Source of the DNA: Streptomyces coffeae
Lineage (GTDB): Bacteria; Actinomycetota; Actinomycetes; Streptomycetales; Streptomycetaceae
Length of the DNA: 64,000 nt
NCBI RefSeq assembly: GCF_016741875.1
Contig: NZ_JAERRF010000018.1
Span: 1-64,000 of the forward strand
Direction of reading: 5' to 3'
Under the pieces are notes generated by a model. It saw nothing but the letters and a program-made list of their open reading frames with translations. It was not told the DNA's origin and did not search any database. A program made the translations under genes and the position numbers. Of this stretch, positions 60,907-64,000 are shown in pieces (positions within the stretch are counted from its first letter, which is position 1; each line of letters begins with the position of its first letter).

Positions 60907-61776
60907 GTGGATCTCACGACCGAGCAGGCCGCTAATGCGGTAGAACGACAGGATTGCCCGAAGTGCGAGGCTCCGGCCGGGAGTCCGTGCCGCACCCGCG
61001 GCGGGAAGACCGCGACGAAGTACCACACCGCCCGCTTCATCCTCGTTCCCGCGCTGCGCGAGGAACTCGACGTTGCCGTTCCTGACGACCGCGGCCCCGG
61101 CCGGGTCTGGGTGCCCGGCCCGCGCATCAAGGCCGAGACGCCGGCGCCGGCCGCGGCCGCGATCCGGATCGGGTACGCCCGCTGCTCCACCGCCCAGCAG
61201 GAACTGCAGTCCCAGCTCGACGCGCTCGACCGCGCGAACTGCAAGCGCGTCTTCTCGGAGAAGATCTCCACCCGCGTCAAGGTCCGCCCCGAACTGGAGA
61301 AGACGCTCAAGCTCGCGTACGACATCCGCGAGGCCGCCCCGGACCAGCCGGTCATCCTCACCGTCCACGAGCTCAAGCGCCTCGCGCGCAATGCCGCCGA
61401 GCTAATGGCGCTGTCCGGGCAGTTGCAGGCCGCCGGCGTCCAGCTCGAACTCCTCACCGGCCCGCTCACCGGCATCTACGACCCCAACGGCATGGGCGCG
61501 ATGTTCTTCGCCGTCCTGGCCGCCTCCGCGCAGATCGATCGCAACTACATCCGCGAGAAGACCCTCGAGGGCCAGCAGGCCGCCGCCGCCAAGGGCAACC
61601 ACGGCGGCCGCCCGAAGGTGATTGACGACGACATGCTCACCTTCGCCGTCGCGCTCAAGGCCAAAGGCACCCCGGTCCCCGAGATCGCCAAGAAGCTCAC
61701 CATCAAGACCGGCAAGAACGCCGGCAGGAACCCGTCCGTCGCCTCGCTCTACCGCGCGCTCACCGAGGCCGACTAG
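60907..61776 (+). CDS. Serine recombinase (Tn3 resolvase family) with N-terminal zinc-finger-like domain
   Basis: 289 aa. The first 60 residues carry a Cys-rich CPKCEAPAGSPCRTR ... YHTARF motif, a zinc-finger-like domain seen in actinobacterial Tn3-type recombinases. The catalytic domain starts IRIGYARCSTAQQELQSQLD with Ser near 97, and ends with an HTH (GGRPKVIDDDMLTFAVALKA ... SVASLYRALTE). It probably resolves cointegrates at the adjacent res-like repeats. The start is GTG at 60907. With the TnpA fragment upstream it marks a Tn3-family element, now decayed. Confidence 0.87.
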   Translation: MDLTTEQAANAVERQDCPKCEAPAGSPCRTRGGKTATKYHTARFILVPALREELDVAVPDDRGPGRVWVPGPRIKAETPAPAAAAIRIGYARCSTAQQELQSQLDALDRANCKRVFSEKISTRVKVRPELEKTLKLAYDIREAAPDQPVILTVHELKRLARNAAELMALSGQLQAAGVQLELLTGPLTGIYDPNGMGAMFFAVLAASAQIDRNYIREKTLEGQQAAAAKGNHGGRPKVIDDDMLTFAVALKAKGTPVPEIAKKLTIKTGKNAGRNPSVASLYRALTEAD

Positions 61777-61875
61777 ACCAAGATCATCCCATGGCCCGTT
61801 TGGGCCGTATCTGGGTCACACCCCACCAAGGCGTGTGCGGCCGTGGTTCGTCGGCCCGGCGCACCGGGGGCTTGA

Positions 61876-61894
61876 GTCTCCCGTAGGAGGAGAC
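61876..61894. promoter_or_regulatory. Candidate MerR operator
   Basis: GTCTCC-CGTAGGA-GGAGAC, a 6+7+6 inverted repeat 15 bp before the MerR start, fits an autoregulatory MerR site. The 19-bp total is typical for MerR spacers. Confidence 0.6.
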
Positions 61895-61908
61895 ATCAGG
61901 ATGGGGTC

Positions 61909-62847
61909 ATGGAAAGCGGCACCCTCTACTCGATCGGTGACCTGGCCCGGCGCACCGGGCTGACGGTCAAGACGATCCGGTTCTACTCCGATCGCGGCAT
62001 CGTGGTGCCGGCGGAACGCACCGCCGCCGGATATCGACGCTACGGCCCTGACGCCGTCGCCCGTCTGGCTCTCGTACGGACGCTGCGCCAACTGGGGCTC
62101 GGCCTCGACACCATCCAGCGGGTCGTGGACCGGCACCTCACGCTCGGCGACGTGGCCGCGGAGCACGCGGCCGCGCTGGACGTACAGATCCGGGTGCTGC
62201 GTCTGCGGCGGGCGGTGCTGATGGCCGTGGCCGAGCGCGGACCCGGCCCCGAGGAGATGGAACTCATGCATCAGCTGGCCACACTGTCCGAAGCCGAACG
62301 GCGACGTCTGATCGACGACTTCCTGGACACCGTCTTCAACGGTGTCGATGACGTCTGCGGCCATGCGGCGGTCCGCCGCTCGATGATCCCCGAGCTACCG
62401 GACAGCCCTACGGAGGACCAGATCACGGCATGGGTGGAGCTGGCGGAACTGTCGCTGGACCCGGATTTCCGCAGCAGTGTGCGGCGCCTGGCCGAAGACC
62501 GCGCGGCGGACTCGCTCGACGACTGCCGCAGGCCGCCGCGGCCGGACGTGGTGGCCATCGCCCGCGATCTTGTGAGAGCGGCGGTGGCGTCGGGCATCTC
62601 CCCTGAATCGCCACAGGCGGATCCCGTGGTCGCGGACCTCACCGCGCGGTGTGCGCTCGCCGATGGCCGCCCCGACGACGCCGCACTGAAGCAGCGGCTG
62701 CTCCATCGACTGCGGGCGGCGAACGACCCCCGCCGGGACCGGTACTTCCAGCTGCTCGCACTGATCAACGGCTGGCCGCCACCGGAGCCTCTGGCCCCGG
62801 TGATCGTCTGGTCCATGACGGCACTGCGGATGCGGACGGTCGCCTGA
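61909..62847 (+). CDS. MerR-family transcriptional regulator
   Basis: 312 aa. N-terminal MerR HTH: YSIGDLARRTGLTVKTIRFY and TAAGYRRYGPDAVARLALVR, then a coiled-coil linker (GDVAAEHAAALDVQI) and a long C-terminal effector domain of about 190 residues without known motif. Typical of MerR activators that sense small molecules. Start ATG at 61909, with a candidate operator just upstream. No divergent gene to regulate is evident; the target may be itself. Confidence 0.88.
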   Translation: MESGTLYSIGDLARRTGLTVKTIRFYSDRGIVVPAERTAAGYRRYGPDAVARLALVRTLRQLGLGLDTIQRVVDRHLTLGDVAAEHAAALDVQIRVLRLRRAVLMAVAERGPGPEEMELMHQLATLSEAERRRLIDDFLDTVFNGVDDVCGHAAVRRSMIPELPDSPTEDQITAWVELAELSLDPDFRSSVRRLAEDRAADSLDDCRRPPRPDVVAIARDLVRAAVASGISPESPQADPVVADLTARCALADGRPDDAALKQRLLHRLRAANDPRRDRYFQLLALINGWPPPEPLAPVIVWSMTALRMRTVA

Positions 62848-62873
62848 CGGACATGATCGCCACACGGCTTCGC

Positions 62874-64000
62874 TCACACGGTGCCCTGACAGGCGCCGCG
62901 GCCGGTGAAAGGCCCGCCGACGGTGAAGGCCAGCTCAGCGAAGCGTTCGCCCATCCGCCGGTGGGTGGCGGCGTCGGGGTGGAGCTGGTCGGGCAGTGGC
63001 AGTTCGGCGAAGTCGGCCTGACCGTAGAGCTCACGGCCGTCGAGGTAGTGGAGGTTGGGGTCGTCGGCTGCCCGCTGCTTCACGATCCGGACCAGCTCGT
63101 CCCGGATCACCTCCAGGGTCAGCTTTCCGCTCGTGCGCTCCGCTGGATCGCCCGCGGCCCGGAACCGCAGTTGTCCGGTGCTGAGCGCGCTGAAGTCCGG
63201 GGTGCTGGGGCCGGGGGTGTTCTCGTGAATGGGGCACAGGATCGGTGAGACGACGAGCAGAGGTGTGGTGGGGTGGCCTTCACGGATGGTGTCGAGGAAA
63301 CCGTGGACGGCGGGGGTGAAGGCACGCAGGCGCATCAGGTCGGTGTTGACCAGGTTGATACCGATCTTGATGCTGATCAGGTCGGCGGGGGTGTCGCGCA
63401 GCGTGCGGGCGGTGAACGGGTCGAGCAGAGCGCTGCCGCTCAGGCTCAGGTTGATCAGTTCCGCACCGCCGAGGGAGGCGGCGAGTGCGGGCCAGGTGGT
63501 GGTGGGGCTTGCGGCGTCGGAGCCGTGGCTGATCGAACTGCCGTGGTGCAGCCACACCTTGCGGCCCGAGTCCGGTACGGGCTCGATGGGGGCGTCGCTG
63601 CGCAGGGCGAGGAGTTCGGTGGTCTCGTTGTGCGGCAGCCAGATCTCGACGTTCTTGACGCCGTCGGGCAGGCCGGTGAAACGGAGGGTGCCGCTCGCGC
63701 CGGGCTGGTGGGTGGCGGTTCCGGTGGCCATGTCGAGGGTCAGGGTGTTGCCGCCGGTCACGCTCGCCCGGGCGGTCAGTCGGCCATCGACGAGCAGGTC
63801 GTACACACCGTCCGGGCGGGGCGTGGCGCCCACGTAGACGCGTTTGGTGGGCAGCGTGTCCAGTTCGACGGCGGTGGCCCGGGTCCGGAAGACCAGCCGT
63901 ACGCCGGAGGGCTGGGCCTCCGCCATGGCCAGTTGGGCGTCGGCGTACTGGGCGCGGGCCCGGGCGGGCAGCCGGTGCGGCAGCACGCCGTGTTCGGTGT
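62874..64000 (-). CDS. SGNH/GDSL-family hydrolase, 5' end outside window
   Basis: At least 375 aa; the frame stays open to the right edge (TEHGVLPHRL before the internal GTG at 63986), so the start lies outside. An N-terminal beta-rich domain of about 135 residues is followed by the SGNH core: WLHHGSSISHGSD with the nucleophile Ser, NLSLSGSA, IKIGINLVNTD, and the catalytic LPDQLHPDAATHRRMG with Asp/His. These are esterases or lipases on carbohydrates or lipids. It converges on the MerR gene with a 26-bp gap. Confidence 0.88.
   Translation of the reverse strand, partial: TEHGVLPHRLPARARAQYADAQLAMAEAQPSGVRLVFRTRATAVELDTLPTKRVYVGATPRPDGVYDLLVDGRLTARASVTGGNTLTLDMATGTATHQPGASGTLRFTGLPDGVKNVEIWLPHNETTELLALRSDAPIEPVPDSGRKVWLHHGSSISHGSDAASPTTTWPALAASLGGAELINLSLSGSALLDPFTARTLRDTPADLISIKIGINLVNTDLMRLRAFTPAVHGFLDTIREGHPTTPLLVVSPILCPIHENTPGPSTPDFSALSTGQLRFRAAGDPAERTSGKLTLEVIRDELVRIVKQRAADDPNLHYLDGRELYGQADFAELPLPDQLHPDAATHRRMGERFAELAFTVGGPFTGRGACQGTV

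Noticed and set aside
1-64000. CRISPR arrays, tRNA or rRNA genes
   Set aside because: No regularly spaced repeat array, cloverleaf-like element or rRNA-like stretch was seen while reading both strands.

Overview
The window reads as a chromosomal segment of a Streptomyces or close relative. GC content is very high, GTG starts and strong GGAGG-type ribosome binding sites are common, and TTA codons are rare. It also carries a Streptomyces-type gas vesicle operon and several actinobacterial families. All functions below come from reading translations and motifs; no database search was possible.

1-20 kb: the edge of a type I modular polyketide synthase (PKS) cluster, entirely on the minus strand. 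A PKS subunit runs off the left edge (docking helix, KS, malonyl-type AT, DH, start of KR). Upstream of it lies a regulatory island of four giant LuxR/LAL regulators (about 3 kb each) and one PAS-LuxR regulator. This set recalls the regulators of known polyene macrolide clusters (NysRI-RIV, AmphRI-RIV, FscRI-RIV). A cold-shock-domain protein and a Sfp-type phosphopantetheinyl transferase, which could activate the PKS carrier proteins, close the block. The product itself cannot be read from one module.

20-33 kb: small membrane and plasmid-stabilisation-type proteins, then a probable three-gene redox operon (FAD/FeS oxidoreductase with a TTA codon, TPP enzyme, enolase-superfamily enzyme). A MOSC protein, a membrane protein, a DrrAB-like ABC exporter and a LigD-type 3'-phosphoesterase follow.

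33-39 kb: a compact gas vesicle operon (gvpA-F-G-O-J-L-S-K) with overlapping stop and start codons. It runs straight into a methyltransferase that a deletion has fused to a CDGSH iron-sulfur protein, then into a haem-oxygenase-fold iron enzyme.

39-54 kb: accessory genes, including a membrane HTTM/alpha-beta hydrolase fusion, a CGNR regulator divergent from a metallo-beta-lactamase-fold gene with a clear palindromic operator, two secreted proteins, a nucleotidyltransferase, a HelD-like helicase, an IPT/TIG-repeat protein and a SMI1/KNR4 protein.

54-64 kb: a region of gene decay and rearrangement. It holds two 5'-truncated genes head to head, a VOC gene cut by a Tn3-family transposase fragment, a truncated carboxymuconolactone decarboxylase, and a zinc-finger serine recombinase with res-like repeats. 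Live regulator genes of the MarR, HxlR and MerR families here have readable palindromic operators. A SGNH hydrolase runs off the right edge. No tRNA, rRNA or CRISPR array was seen.
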